In this document: positions 20,981 to 30,331 of the stretch, in pieces | Layout of the letters: the number at the start of each line of letters is the position of its first letter | Numbering within the stretch: position 1 is the first letter of the stretch | Source: Mycobacterium sp. E183 | GTDB taxonomy: Bacteria; Actinomycetota; Actinomycetes; Mycobacteriales; Mycobacteriaceae | Direction of reading: 5' to 3' | DNA length: 53,549 bases | Assembly (NCBI RefSeq): GCF_001667735.1 | Contig: NZ_LZJN01000001.1 | Coordinates: 1-53,549, forward strand | Made by a program: the position numbers and the translations under genes | Notes under the pieces: generated by a model | What the model was told of the DNA's origin: nothing | Seen by the model: only the letters and a program-made list of their open reading frames with translations | Databases searched by the model: none

Positions 20981-21214
20981 CTAGCCCTCGTCCGCGCGCA
21001 TCGACTCGCGGATCTGGGCCAACCGCTCGGCGGCGGCGCGCTCGCGCTCGTCGTATTGCTCGGCGACGGAACGGCCCTCGGGGGAGTCGGCGTCCAATTC
21101 CGCGTCGCCCAAGGACGTCGCGTAGCGATTCTCGATCTTCTCGCGCACCGACTCGAACGTGGGCACACCCGCGCTGTCGTATCCGGGGTCGGGTGGGGTT
21201 GGTTCGTCGGGCAT
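20981..21214 (-). CDS. small acidic conserved mycobacterial protein
   Basis: This is a 77-residue cytosolic protein with a Pro-rich start and then helical, strongly charged sequence (FESVREKIENRY, AEQYDERERAAAERLAQI) likely to form a coiled coil or helical hairpin. I recall a similar short hypothetical in other mycobacteria, but no function. It follows the DUF6653-like gene by 10 bases and precedes the PknH-type kinase by 29 bases, all on one strand, so the four genes from 23156 to 19212 may form one transcript. Confidence 0.65.
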   Translation of the reverse strand: MPDEPTPPDPGYDSAGVPTFESVREKIENRYATSLGDAELDADSPEGRSVAEQYDERERAAAERLAQIRESMRADEG

Positions 21215-21224
21215 GGTCGTTACG

Positions 21225-21662
21225 CTACTGAAGCCCCGGCCGGTCCCGCCGCTCCCGCTCCCAATAGCGCACCATTTGCTGCCAGTACACCAGCGTCAAC
21301 GACATCTGCACCCCAGCGGCGATCGCCGCCGGCCGCGCCCGGCGGCGCCAGGCGGCCACGACGGCAACGACCGCGGCCACCGACGTCAGCGCGCTGACCG
21401 CCATCGCGCCATCGCGCGGGCGGCGGCCGATCCACAGCTCCTCGCCCAGCATGGCCCGCGTCGACCACGCCCGCTGGTGACCCGGCGCGCCGAACACGAA
21501 CGGGTTCACGGCCAGCCACAGCGCGATCCACGCCGCGTGGCTCCAGCGCCGCGTCCACGGCGGCACCAGGATCAGCGGGGTGCTCGCCCAGCGGGTCCAG
21601 GCGCTCCACGGATTGCAGTGCCGCGCAAAGATCGCGCGCCGAACCCGGGCAATGGAAGGCAC
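21225..21662 (-). CDS. DUF6653-like small membrane protein
   Basis: The protein has 145 residues with about four hydrophobic segments (about 27-36, 44-57, 87-105, 112-126). The motif HCNPWSAWTRWASTPLI near residues 14-30 and GEELWIGRR fit my recollection of DUF6653. Function is unknown. It starts 6 bases after the stop of the esterase-like gene, indicating one operon. The family name is from memory. Confidence 0.65.
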   Translation of the reverse strand: MPSIARVRRAIFARHCNPWSAWTRWASTPLILVPPWTRRWSHAAWIALWLAVNPFVFGAPGHQRAWSTRAMLGEELWIGRRPRDGAMAVSALTSVAAVVAVVAAWRRRARPAAIAAGVQMSLTLVYWQQMVRYWERERRDRPGLQ

Positions 21663-21668
21663 CCGCGG

Positions 21669-23156
21669 CTACCGCCGGGCGGGACTGGAGTGGTCGGCCG
21701 GAACAACGACCGGGGCGGCGGCCGCGGGCGGGGCGGCGGCGCCGGGCAACGGGGTCCGCGGAATCCCAGGCGTGCCCAGCCGGCCGGCCAGCCACGGCAG
21801 CGCGGCGGCGAAGGCCCGGTCGGCGAACGGCCAGTCGTGCTTGCCGGGCTGCGCCAGCACCGCGCAGTCGATGCCGTTGGCACGGCCGAGCGCGCACAGC
21901 GAATAGGCGGCCGCCGTCTGGTTGCCGGGGTCGGCGGCGGCCTCCCGGCCGGCGAGCCGAATCGCGCCGCTGTCGGTCATCAGCGGGTCATGGCGCCCGG
22001 CGGGCGGCCCGTCGGAGGAGATCGCGAACCAGCCGGCCACGTCCCGGTACGGCCCGTGCCGGCCGATCACCGTCGTCGGGTCGAACGCGGCCCAGGCGTC
22101 GGCGTTTCCGCCGAAGAGCCGCGCGATGGTCTGGGCCTTGTTTCCGGCGTTCGGGAAGAAGTCGCCGGCGACGTCGAGGAACGCACTGAACATGTCGGGG
22201 TGCATCACGGTCAGGTCCACGGCGCAGGTCCCGCCCATCGACCAGCCGGCGACGCCCCAGTTCGACCGGTCCCGACTGACGCCGAATTTGGAAACCAGGT
22301 ACGGCACAACGTCTTTGGTCAGGTGGTCGGCCGCGTTGCCGCGGACGCCGTTGACGCACTCGGTGTCGTTGTTGAAGGCCCCGCCGGAGTCGACGAACAC
22401 CAACACCGGGGCCTTGCCGTTGTGCGCGGCCGCGAAGTCGTCGATCGTCTTGACCGCGTTGCCCGCCCGGGTCCAGTCCGCCGGGGTGTTGAACTGGCCC
22501 CCGATCATCATGACCGTCGGCAGCGCCGGCGGCGGGCTGCTGGTGAACCATTCGGGCGGCAGGTAAACCAACTCACCCCGGTGCTTGAAATGCGAACCGT
22601 CGGAGGGGATCACCACCGGAACCACGCTGCCGTGCGGCGGCCGCGCCCGCTTGGCCACCATCGCGGTGACGGTGGCCGGGTCGGTCTGGTCGGGCAGCGG
22701 GCCGGAGGTGAGCTGGTTCCACGCCGCCTGCACGGTGGGGAAGTAGCCGACCCAGAGGTTGAGCACCAGGGCGGCGCACAGCGCGCACAGGGGTATGGCC
22801 AGCAGCCCGGCGCCGCGCCGCCAGCCGCGGGCGCTGCGCCATCCGAGGATCAGCACGGCGACCGCCGTGCCGGTCAGCGTGATCCAGAGCCACAGCGCGG
22901 CCGGCGCGGGCTCGTCGGACAGGCCGCGGTCGACGACGTACCAGTGCGTCAGGTAGGCGACGGCAGCGCCGGCCGATGCGGCCGCCGGCAGCCACACCGT
23001 CCGCCAACGGCGCGATCGCCAGCCGACGGCCAGCGCCAGCACCACGGCGGCCACCGCCTGGGTGGTGATGGGCACCCAGCCGTGCATCAGGGACGTGTGA
23101 CTACTTGCCAGCAACTGCGTCGTGGCGTTGGTCGTCGACGCTGTCACGGCATTCAT
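21669..23156 (-). CDS. membrane-anchored esterase-family (antigen 85-like fold) protein (Rv1639c)
   Basis: The protein has 495 residues. Four membrane segments occupy residues 25-165, followed by an extracytoplasmic alpha/beta-hydrolase domain of the esterase D/antigen 85 class (about 185-460). The nucleophile elbow is AGWSMGG, and a late His in QPGKHDWPF is a likely catalytic base. The C-terminal 35 residues are Pro/Ala-rich. By order it is the M. tuberculosis Rv1639c protein (489 residues). It may act on envelope lipids or mycolates, by analogy with antigen 85; that is inference. The start at ATG 23156 gives a plausible N-terminus. Confidence 0.82.
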   Translation of the reverse strand: MNAVTASTTNATTQLLASSHTSLMHGWVPITTQAVAAVVLALAVGWRSRRWRTVWLPAAASAGAAVAYLTHWYVVDRGLSDEPAPAALWLWITLTGTAVAVLILGWRSARGWRRGAGLLAIPLCALCAALVLNLWVGYFPTVQAAWNQLTSGPLPDQTDPATVTAMVAKRARPPHGSVVPVVIPSDGSHFKHRGELVYLPPEWFTSSPPPALPTVMMIGGQFNTPADWTRAGNAVKTIDDFAAAHNGKAPVLVFVDSGGAFNNDTECVNGVRGNAADHLTKDVVPYLVSKFGVSRDRSNWGVAGWSMGGTCAVDLTVMHPDMFSAFLDVAGDFFPNAGNKAQTIARLFGGNADAWAAFDPTTVIGRHGPYRDVAGWFAISSDGPPAGRHDPLMTDSGAIRLAGREAAADPGNQTAAAYSLCALGRANGIDCAVLAQPGKHDWPFADRAFAAALPWLAGRLGTPGIPRTPLPGAAAPPAAAAPVVVPADHSSPARR

Positions 23157-23232
23157 TGTGATCGATTGTTAACCGGCCTGGAACATATTCACCGAATGTT
23201 CGCCGTCGGCCACCCACGTGTCGTGGGCCGGG

Positions 23233-26200
23233 TCAGTGCGGCTTGGCCAGCGGGAATGGCAGCGTCTCGCGGATGCTGCGGCCGGTTATGAGCATGACGA
23301 GCCGATCGATGCCCATGCCGAGCCCGCCGGTGGGCGGCATCGCGTACTCCATGGCCTGCAGGAAGTCCTCGTCGAGCTCCATCGCCTCGGGGTCGCCGCC
23401 GGCGGCCAGCAGCGACTGTTCCTGCAGGCGGCGGCGCTGCTCGACCGGATCGGTGAGCTCGCTGTAGGCGGTCCCCAGCTCGACCCCCCACGCCACCAGG
23501 TCCCACCGCTCGGCGACGCCGCGCCGGCTGCGGTGCGGCCGGGTCAGCGGCGACACGGACGTCGGGAAGTCGATGTAGAAGGTCGGTCCCTCGGTGCGGT
23601 CCTCCACCAGATGCTCGTAGAGCTCCAGCACCACGGCGCCGGCGTCCCACTGCGCGCGGTACGGGATCCGGGCGGCGTCGGAAAGCTTGCGCAGCACGGG
23701 CAGGGGCGTGTCGGGATCGATGTGCTCCCCGAGCGCCTCGGACACCGCATCGTGCACCGTCTTGACCGGCCAGTCCCCGGAGATGTCGACGGGATGCAGC
23801 CCGCCGTCGGCGCCGTCACCCCGGGGCCGCAGAACGGTCTGCTCACCGTGGGCTGCCTGCGCGGCGTTCTGGATGAGCTCGCGGCAGCCGTCGATCCAGA
23901 CGGTGTAGTCGGCGTGCGCCTGGTACGCCTCCAGCAGCGTGAACTCCGGGTTGTGGCTGAAATCGACGCCCTCGTTGCGGAAGGCCCGGCCCAGCTCGAA
24001 AACCCGCTCCACGCCGCCGACGCACAGCCGCTTGAGGTAGAGCTCCGGCGCGATGCGCAGGAACAGGTCCATGTCGTAGGTGTTGATGTGGGTGACGAAC
24101 GGCCGGGCGGTGGCCCCGCCGTGGATCTGCTGCAGGATCGGCGTCTCGACCTCGATGAAACCCTTGGCGAACAACGTCTCCCGGACGGAGCGCAGCACGC
24201 TGCTGCGGGCCGTGATCAGCTCGCGGGATTCGGGATTGACCGCCAGGTCCACGTAGCGCGTCCGCACCCGCGCCTCCGGGTCGGTCAGCCCGTTCCACTT
24301 GTTCGGCAGCGGCCGCAGGCACTTCCCGATCATCCGCCAGTCGCGCACGATCAGGGAACGGGTGCCGTTCTTGGAGAAGCCCATGTGCCCGGTCATCTCG
24401 ACCAGGTCGCCGAGATCGATCGCCGCGGTGAAATCCGCGGTGCGGCCCCGCTCCAGGCGCGAATTGTCCAGCAGCATTTGCAATTCGCCCGACCAGTCCC
24501 GCAGCTGGGCGAACAGCACGCCGCCGTAGTCGCGAATCCGCAAGATCCGGCCCGACACCGAGACGGTCTCCTGGTCGTCCGCGTCCAGCGCCCGCGAGAC
24601 CGTGTGGCTGGGCGGGGAGCCGACCGGGTAGGCGTCAATGCCCTTGCGCCGCAGGATCTTCAGCTTGGCCAGCCGGACCCGGACCTGCTCGGGCAGGCGG
24701 GCCCTCGACTCTTCCAGTTCCACGGCGTCGCGTCGCTGCTGCAGCTCGCTCACGTCGGGCGCCGATCCGTCGTGATGCAACAGGCCCGATTCCGCCAGCC
24801 GGGCGGGCACCGCGGGGTGATGGCCGGTGTGCACCCTGTCGCGTCGGGTGAAGGGCAGCACGAGGAAGCCCTCCGCGATCACCGAGGCGACGCCCACCCG
24901 GGGGATCAGGCGCGCGTCCTCGTAGCAGGCGTAGCGCGGCACCCATTCGGGTTGGTACTTCATGTTCGAGCGGTACAGCGTCTCCAGCTGCCACCACCGC
25001 GAGAAGAACAGCAGCAGCCCCCGCCACAATCGCGCGACCGGGCCCGCGCCGAGCTGGGCGCCCTGCTCGAACGCCGAGCGGAACATCGCGAAGTTCAGCG
25101 AAATCCGGCTGATGCCAAGGGTTTCGGCGGTCAAGGCGAGCTCGCTGACCATGAGCTCGATGGTGCCGTTGGGCGATTGCGGGGAACGCCGCATCAGGTC
25201 CAGGGAGACGCCCGTGGTCCCCCACGGGACCAGCGACAGCATCGCCACGACGGCGCCGTCCCGGTCCAGCGCCTCGACCAGCAGGCAATCCCCGTCCGCG
25301 GGATCGCCGAGCCGGCCCAGCGCCATGGAAAAGCCGCGCTCGGTCTGGGTGTCACGCCAGGCGTCGGCGCGGGTGATGGTCTCGGACATCTCCTCGGCCG
25401 CGATGTCCCGGTGCCGCCGGATGCGCACGGTCAGCCCGGCCCGGCGGGCCCGGGTCACGGCTTGGCGCACCCCGCGCATGTCGGGACCCGACAGCCGGAA
25501 GTCGGCGGTCCGCAGGATCGCCTCGTCGCCCAACTCGAGCGCGTTCAGCCCGGCTTCCCGGTACACCCGCGCCCCCTGCGTGCTGGCGCCCATCACGCCC
25601 GGCGCCCAGCCGTAGGTCTGGCACAGCCCCAGCCAGGCGTCGATGGCCTGCGGCCAGGCCCGGGGCTCGCCGATCGGGTCGCCGCTGGCCAGGCACACGC
25701 CGACCTCGACGCGGTAGGTGATCGCGGCGCGGCCGCTGGGCGCGAACACCACCGACTTGTCGCGGCGGGTCGCGAAGTAGCCCAGCGAGTCGTTCTTGCC
25801 GTACAGCTCGAGCAGCCCGCGGATGGCCGACTCGTCCTCGCCCGTCAGCGCGTTCTCGGCCCGCTGGGACTGAAACAGCACGATGGTCGCCATGATCAGC
25901 GCCAGCGCGCCGAACAGACCGAAGATGGCGTTGAGGAACACGTGCGGCTTGCCGGTGAACAGGTCCGGATCGGCCAGGGCGAAGCCGACCACCCGGTTGG
26001 CGACGTAGCCCAGGCGGTCCTGGCGGGCCAGCGTTCCCGGCCACAACTCGACCAGACCCCAGGACACCAGGATGCCGATCACGTCGCCGGCGACGAGCAC
26101 GGCGGCGGCCTTGACCAGCGCGCCCTTCCTGACCTTGGCCCAGAATTCCCGGTAGGCCAGCACCAGCAGCACGATCGCGACGATGTGCACCGCGAACCCG

Positions 26201-26577
26201 AGGTTCTCCCCGAAGGTCTCGGCGGCGGTGTTGTCGCCCGCGGCGATGTCGGCGGCGTTCAGCGCGGCGGCAAGGATCATCTGGCCCAGCAACACCAGCC
26301 AGGCGATCCGTTTCCGCGCGGTCAGGGCTGCGGCCAGCAACGCCAGCACGAACGACCACGCGATGCTGGTGTCGGGGAAGTTGAACAGGTAGTCGTTGAT
26401 GAACTCGCGGGGGACCTTGATCAGCCAGCGGAGCGCCGGCGACACGCTGGCCAGCAACGAGACGGTGGCGATGACGCCCACGATCCACCCGGCCGCCGCC
26501 GGTACCCAGCGATACCGGGAATGCGACCGGCCGCGGGCCCCCGAACGGCGCCCCGAACGAGATGAAGCGAGTGTCAC
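23233..26577 (-). CDS. lysX: LysX: lysyl-phosphatidylglycerol synthase fused to lysyl-tRNA synthetase
   Basis: The protein has 1114 residues from GTG 26577. The membrane part (about 25-235) has six or seven helices. The aminoacyl-PG synthase (DUF2156) domain is at about 245-570 and transfers lysine from Lys-tRNA to phosphatidylglycerol, giving resistance to cationic peptides. The lysyl-tRNA synthetase with OB fold and class II core fills the C-terminal part (motif 2 [20 protein letters not shown], motif 3 [12 protein letters not shown]). The frame is open to 26889, and GTG 26769 would give an N-terminus like the annotated M. tuberculosis one. I prefer 26577 because codons upstream lose the strong third-position G/C bias seen inside the gene. 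It is divergent from infC. Confidence 0.93.
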   Translation of the reverse strand: MTLASSRSGRRSGARGRSHSRYRWVPAAAGWIVGVIATVSLLASVSPALRWLIKVPREFINDYLFNFPDTSIAWSFVLALLAAALTARKRIAWLVLLGQMILAAALNAADIAAGDNTAAETFGENLGFAVHIVAIVLLVLAYREFWAKVRKGALVKAAAVLVAGDVIGILVSWGLVELWPGTLARQDRLGYVANRVVGFALADPDLFTGKPHVFLNAIFGLFGALALIMATIVLFQSQRAENALTGEDESAIRGLLELYGKNDSLGYFATRRDKSVVFAPSGRAAITYRVEVGVCLASGDPIGEPRAWPQAIDAWLGLCQTYGWAPGVMGASTQGARVYREAGLNALELGDEAILRTADFRLSGPDMRGVRQAVTRARRAGLTVRIRRHRDIAAEEMSETITRADAWRDTQTERGFSMALGRLGDPADGDCLLVEALDRDGAVVAMLSLVPWGTTGVSLDLMRRSPQSPNGTIELMVSELALTAETLGISRISLNFAMFRSAFEQGAQLGAGPVARLWRGLLLFFSRWWQLETLYRSNMKYQPEWVPRYACYEDARLIPRVGVASVIAEGFLVLPFTRRDRVHTGHHPAVPARLAESGLLHHDGSAPDVSELQQRRDAVELEESRARLPEQVRVRLAKLKILRRKGIDAYPVGSPPSHTVSRALDADDQETVSVSGRILRIRDYGGVLFAQLRDWSGELQMLLDNSRLERGRTADFTAAIDLGDLVEMTGHMGFSKNGTRSLIVRDWRMIGKCLRPLPNKWNGLTDPEARVRTRYVDLAVNPESRELITARSSVLRSVRETLFAKGFIEVETPILQQIHGGATARPFVTHINTYDMDLFLRIAPELYLKRLCVGGVERVFELGRAFRNEGVDFSHNPEFTLLEAYQAHADYTVWIDGCRELIQNAAQAAHGEQTVLRPRGDGADGGLHPVDISGDWPVKTVHDAVSEALGEHIDPDTPLPVLRKLSDAARIPYRAQWDAGAVVLELYEHLVEDRTEGPTFYIDFPTSVSPLTRPHRSRRGVAERWDLVAWGVELGTAYSELTDPVEQRRRLQEQSLLAAGGDPEAMELDEDFLQAMEYAMPPTGGLGMGIDRLVMLITGRSIRETLPFPLAKPH

Positions 26578-26828
26578 AGACCGCGAGGATATGCCCTCAA
26601 TCCGTGAAAAGCTTGGCGAAGCGCTAAGAGTGGCTAGCAATAGTTCGTCCGGTTGCGCAGCGGCGCCGGACGGGGCCGGGGGCGAAGTGCAAAATGCCGC
26701 CCCGTGGCTGCTAAACTGGCGATCGCGACCATCCCGGCGAAGGCCAGGAAACAGTAAGTGGAGTCCCACTCCCACCGCGAGCCACGAGATTTCTTCAAGG
26801 CTTGGCGGTCCGGTCACAGGCATCGCGC

Positions 26829-26861
26829 ATGTCTGTTCCGCGAGCGACGCGGGCGGCTTGA
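26829..26861 (+). CDS. possible ten-residue leader peptide upstream of infC
   Basis: ATG at 26829 opens a ten-codon frame ([10 protein letters not shown]) ending in TGA 32 bases before the terminator-like hairpin. There is no strong ribosome-binding site. Its position would suit a translation-sensing leader, but length and codons alone do not prove expression. Confidence 0.25.
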   Translation: MSVPRATRAA

Positions 26862-26892
26862 TCATTGGCAAGCCTCGATCGGTCGGCATTGG

Positions 26893-26914
26893 GCCCTGCT
26901 ATTGCAGGGCTTTT
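26893..26914 (+). terminator. intrinsic-terminator-like hairpin in the infC leader (attenuator)
   Basis: GCCCTGC-tatt-GCAGGGC is a perfect 7-bp stem with a four-base loop followed directly by TTTT. No plus-strand gene lies upstream for it to terminate, because lysX runs the other way. It therefore most likely acts inside the infC leader as a conditional terminator. Confidence 0.7.
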
Positions 26915-27005
26915 CTGCTGGTGGTGTGGTGTTTCCGCCGCTGGCTCCCGACCCAGACCCGGCCGTGGATCGCAGCATATCTACAAGCCCAACAAGGGAG
27001 GCCCC

Positions 27006-27614
<609 letters not shown>

Positions 27615-27644
27615 CCCGGCACGAAACGAAGAATCAGAGGAAAC

Positions 27645-27839
27645 ATGCCCAAGGCCAAGACCCACAGCGGGGCTTCGAAGCGGTTCCGGCGCACCGGAAC
27701 CGGCAAGATCCTGCGCGAGAAAGCCAATCGTCGGCACCTGTTCGAGCACAAGCCGTCCACCCGGACGCGTCGCCTGGAAGGCCGCACCGCCGTGTCGGCC
27801 AACGACACCAAGCGGGTCAACAAGCTGCTGAACGGCTGA
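27645..27839 (+). CDS. rpmI: 50S ribosomal protein L35 (bL35)
   Basis: This is a 64-residue, highly basic protein of normal bL35 length, with [20 protein letters not shown] at the start and the [14 protein letters not shown] segment. It belongs to the large ribosomal subunit. An AGAGGAAAC site precedes the ATG. It lies 30 bases after infC and 68 before rplT, in the classic IF3-L35-L20 operon. Confidence 0.97.
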   Translation: MPKAKTHSGASKRFRRTGTGKILREKANRRHLFEHKPSTRTRRLEGRTAVSANDTKRVNKLLNG

Positions 27840-27907
27840 CCGACAAGAAGCCGAGCGCCGGCGCCGCTGCCGGCACCCGACCATTTACTTAGAGAGTAGG
27901 AACACCC

Positions 27908-28303
27908 ATGGCACGCGTGAAGCGGGCGGTCAACGCCCAAAAGAAGAGGCGCAGCATTCTGAAGGCCTCGAAGGGCTATCGCGGCCAGCGCTCGCGGCTC
28001 TACCGCAAAGCCAAAGAGCAGCAACTGCATTCGTTGAACTACGCCTACCGCGACCGCCGCGCGCGCAAGGGCGAGTTCCGGAAACTGTGGATCTCGCGGA
28101 TCAATGCGGCGGCGCGCGCCAACGACATCACCTACAACCGGCTGATCCAGGGTTTGAAGGCCGCCGGGGTGGAGGTGGACCGCAAGAACCTCGCCGACAT
28201 CGCGATCACCGACCCCGCGGCGTTCACCGCGCTGGTCGACGTCGCCCGGGCCGCGCTGCCCGAGGACGTGAACGCCCCGTCGGATTCCGGAGAGGCCGCC
28301 TAG
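27908..28303 (+). CDS. rplT: 50S ribosomal protein L20 (bL20)
   Basis: L20 has 131 residues and binds 23S rRNA early in 50S assembly. The basic N-terminal arm ([19 protein letters not shown], then [13 protein letters not shown]) and the globular part with [20 protein letters not shown] are complete; the last 15 residues are an acidic tail. The stop is TAG at 28301-28303. The tsnR frame continues in phase one codon later, and the ribosome-binding site for tsnR (GGAGAGG, 28289-28295) lies inside the rplT tail. Confidence 0.97.
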   Translation: MARVKRAVNAQKKRRSILKASKGYRGQRSRLYRKAKEQQLHSLNYAYRDRRARKGEFRKLWISRINAAARANDITYNRLIQGLKAAGVEVDRKNLADIAITDPAAFTALVDVARAALPEDVNAPSDSGEAA

Positions 28304-28306
28304 CCC

Positions 28307-29098
28307 CTGCTGACCGAACGTTCGGCCCGCGTCGCCGCGGCGGTCAAACTGCATCGGCACGTCGGCCGGCGGCGGGCGGGCCGATTCCTGGCCGAGGGCC
28401 CCAACCTGGTCGAGGCCGCGGCCGCCCGCGGCCTGGTCCGCGACGTCTTCGTCACCGAAGCCGCCGCGCAAAGGTATGCGGGTTTACTTGCGGCGCAAGG
28501 TGATTCGGTCCAGCTGGTCACCGAGCGGGCGGCAAAGGCGCTGTCGGACACCGTCACCCCCACCGGGCTGGTGGCGGTGTGCGAGATGCCGTCGACCCGG
28601 CTGGCCGACGTGCTGGCCGGCCCGCCCCGGCTGGTCGCGGTCGCCGTCGGGATCGGCGAGCCCGGCAACGCCGGCACGGTCATCCGCATCGCCGACGCCA
28701 TGGGGGCCGACGCCGTGATCCTCGGCGGGCACAGCGTGGACCCGTACAACGGCAAGTGCCTGCGCGCCTCGACCGGCAGCATCTTCTCGATCCCGGTCGT
28801 CGCCGAGCCCGACGCCCCCGCGGCGCTGGGCGCCCTGCGTGAGGCGGGGTTGCAGGTGCTGGCCACCACGGTCGACGGCGAGACGCGGCTGGACGAGGCG
28901 GCCGATCTGCTCGGCAGGCCGACGGCGTGGCTGCTCGGGCCCGAATCCCACGGCCTGCCAAGCGAAATCGCGGCGGCGGCCGACCACCGCATGCGCATCC
29001 CGATGGCCGGCGGGGCCGAGAGCCTGAACGTGGCCTCCGCCGCGGCGATCTGCCTCTACCAGAGCGCGCAGGCGCTGGGGGTGTTCAGGCGGCCCTGA
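28307..29098 (+). CDS. tsnR: TrmH/SpoU-family 23S rRNA 2'-O-methyltransferase (TsnR)
   Basis: The protein has 263 residues from CTG 28307 (M. tuberculosis Rv1644 is 260). It is a SpoU/TrmH-class enzyme that transfers methyl from SAM to a ribose 2'-OH of rRNA. The N-terminal substrate-binding domain is at about 1-95. The catalytic knotted domain is at about 105-263, with GEPGNAGTVIRIADAMGAD, LLGPESHGL and IPMAGGAESLNVASAAAI. The frame has no ATG, GTG or TTG between the rplT stop and 28571, and a start at 28571 would remove the whole N-domain, so a CTG start (28307 or 28310) is needed. GGAGAGG sits 11 bases before 28307. Its 3' end overlaps the convergent DUF2236 gene by 14 bases. Confidence 0.88.
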   Translation: MLTERSARVAAAVKLHRHVGRRRAGRFLAEGPNLVEAAAARGLVRDVFVTEAAAQRYAGLLAAQGDSVQLVTERAAKALSDTVTPTGLVAVCEMPSTRLADVLAGPPRLVAVAVGIGEPGNAGTVIRIADAMGADAVILGGHSVDPYNGKCLRASTGSIFSIPVVAEPDAPAALGALREAGLQVLATTVDGETRLDEAADLLGRPTAWLLGPESHGLPSEIAAAADHRMRIPMAGGAESLNVASAAAICLYQSAQALGVFRRP

Positions 29099-30140
29099 CG
29101 CGTCCCCGGGCGGGCCGCAGACCCGCCAGCGACAGCGTCCCGTGCACCAGCGAACCGGCGCGTTCCATCAGCGCCTTGGCCGGGTCGAGGGGCGAGCGAA
29201 GAGCCGGGCGGGAATGGGGAGGGAAGTAGTGCATCGGCAGCCCGCGACGGTCGCGGGGCGGCGCCATGAAAGTCGGCGCCTCCACCAAGGGCGCGTCGGT
29301 GGGCAGCCGGCCCTCGGCCCGGCGGTAGGCGGCCAGCGCGCGCGGGTGCAGCCGGATCTCGTCGGGGACCGCCAGGAAGGCCAGCTCGACGAGCTTGCCG
29401 AACAGGCGCAGCAGCACCTCGTCACCCGGTGTCCAGCGCATCCCCGCCTTCTCGCGCACCGCCGGCTCGAACAGGCCCGCCGCGATCCAGCGCTGGCCGG
29501 CGACCAGCGGCTTGAACATCTGGTCCCAGATCGGCGTGGGCATCAGCACGAATTTCGGTTTGGGGATCCGGATTTGGAAGATGTCCAGCGTCGCCTGGTT
29601 GATCTCGAGTTCGTCGCGGCAGACCCGTTCCCAGTACTCGCAGAATTCCTCCCAGGAGCCGGGCACCGGGCGCATGCTCATCCCGTACATCCGGTACCAC
29701 CGCACGTGCTCGTCGAACAGCTGCCTTTTCTCGGCCTCCGTAAGGCCGCCGCAGAAGTATTCGGCCACCTTGATCACCAGCATGAAGAAGGTCGCGTGCG
29801 CCCAGTAGAACGTTTCCGGGTTCAGCGCGTGATACCGGCGGCCGGAGGCGTCGACGCCCTTGATGGTGTGGTGGTAGCTCTTGATCTGCCGCCCGGTCGC
29901 CGCCGCGCGGTCACCGTCGTAGACGACGCCCATGATCGGGTACACCGAGCGGGCCACCCGCTGCAGGGGCTCGCGGAGCAGGATCGAATGCTGCTCGACG
30001 CCCGCGCCCAGCTCGGGATACATGTTCTGGATGGCGCCGATCCACACGCCCATCATTCCCGTGCGGAGATCGCCGAAGTACTTCCAGGTGAGGGAATCCG
30101 GTCCCAGCGGATCGTCGGATGTCGTTGGAATGGCAGTCAT
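29085..30140 (-). CDS. DUF2236 (MpaB / rubber-oxygenase-like) family protein (Rv1645c)
   Basis: The protein has 351 residues, as in Rv1645c. It belongs to the DUF2236 family, whose best-studied members (latex-clearing protein, MpaB) are b-type haem oxygenases. Conserved histidines lie in KSYHHTIKG (His90-91), RRYHALN (His104) and WAHATF (His115). The substrate here is unknown. An ideal AGGAGG site lies 5 bases before the ATG. A 16-bp palindrome (30169-30184) upstream suggests repressor control. Confidence 0.87.
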   Translation of the reverse strand: MTAIPTTSDDPLGPDSLTWKYFGDLRTGMMGVWIGAIQNMYPELGAGVEQHSILLREPLQRVARSVYPIMGVVYDGDRAAATGRQIKSYHHTIKGVDASGRRYHALNPETFYWAHATFFMLVIKVAEYFCGGLTEAEKRQLFDEHVRWYRMYGMSMRPVPGSWEEFCEYWERVCRDELEINQATLDIFQIRIPKPKFVLMPTPIWDQMFKPLVAGQRWIAAGLFEPAVREKAGMRWTPGDEVLLRLFGKLVELAFLAVPDEIRLHPRALAAYRRAEGRLPTDAPLVEAPTFMAPPRDRRGLPMHYFPPHSRPALRSPLDPAKALMERAGSLVHGTLSLAGLRPARGRVRAA

Positions 30141-30168
30141 CTCGGCCTCCTGCGCTCACGATAACTTT

Positions 30169-30184
30169 GACAACGTGCGTTGTC
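30169..30184. promoter_or_regulatory. 16-bp palindromic operator candidate
   Basis: GACAACG-TG-CGTTGTC has perfect 7-bp arms. It lies 29 bases upstream of the DUF2236 gene and 148 bases upstream of the cyclase gene. On the minus strand it overlaps a possible TAGACA -35 box. Size and shape fit a TetR-family operator; the regulator is not in this window. Confidence 0.55.
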
Positions 30185-30331
30185 TACGATTTCGGCCGCG
30201 CGTGCCCGCGGGTGTTATCGACCGTCGACAGCGGCGTGCCGCCGTCGTGACCAGCGGCTGCGTTGCGAGCTGCGCCACACCCGCGCGACCCTTCATTGCC
30301 CGCCTCCCGCGCGAGGAAATAACCTGGCCAG

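Larger units (their letters stand above)
26578..27005 (+). promoter_or_regulatory. lysX-infC divergent interval; long structured infC leader
   Basis: These 428 bases contain no protein-coding gene I trust. A TAAACT hexamer at 26712-26717 could be the -10 for infC and would give a leader of about 280 bases. The leader has a 5-bp hairpin AGTGG-AGTC-CCACT (26757-26770), a ten-codon reading frame (26829-26861), a terminator-like hairpin (26893-26914) and the infC ribosome-binding site AAGGGAGG (26994-27001). The arrangement is typical of attenuation control of a translation operon, but no known leader family is recognised. Confidence 0.5.

Noticed and set aside
23218..26565. Very long plus-strand open frame opposite lysX
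   Set aside because: It is an antisense shadow caused by high G+C; composition is His/Arg/Gln/Pro-rich and lysX on the other strand is unambiguous.
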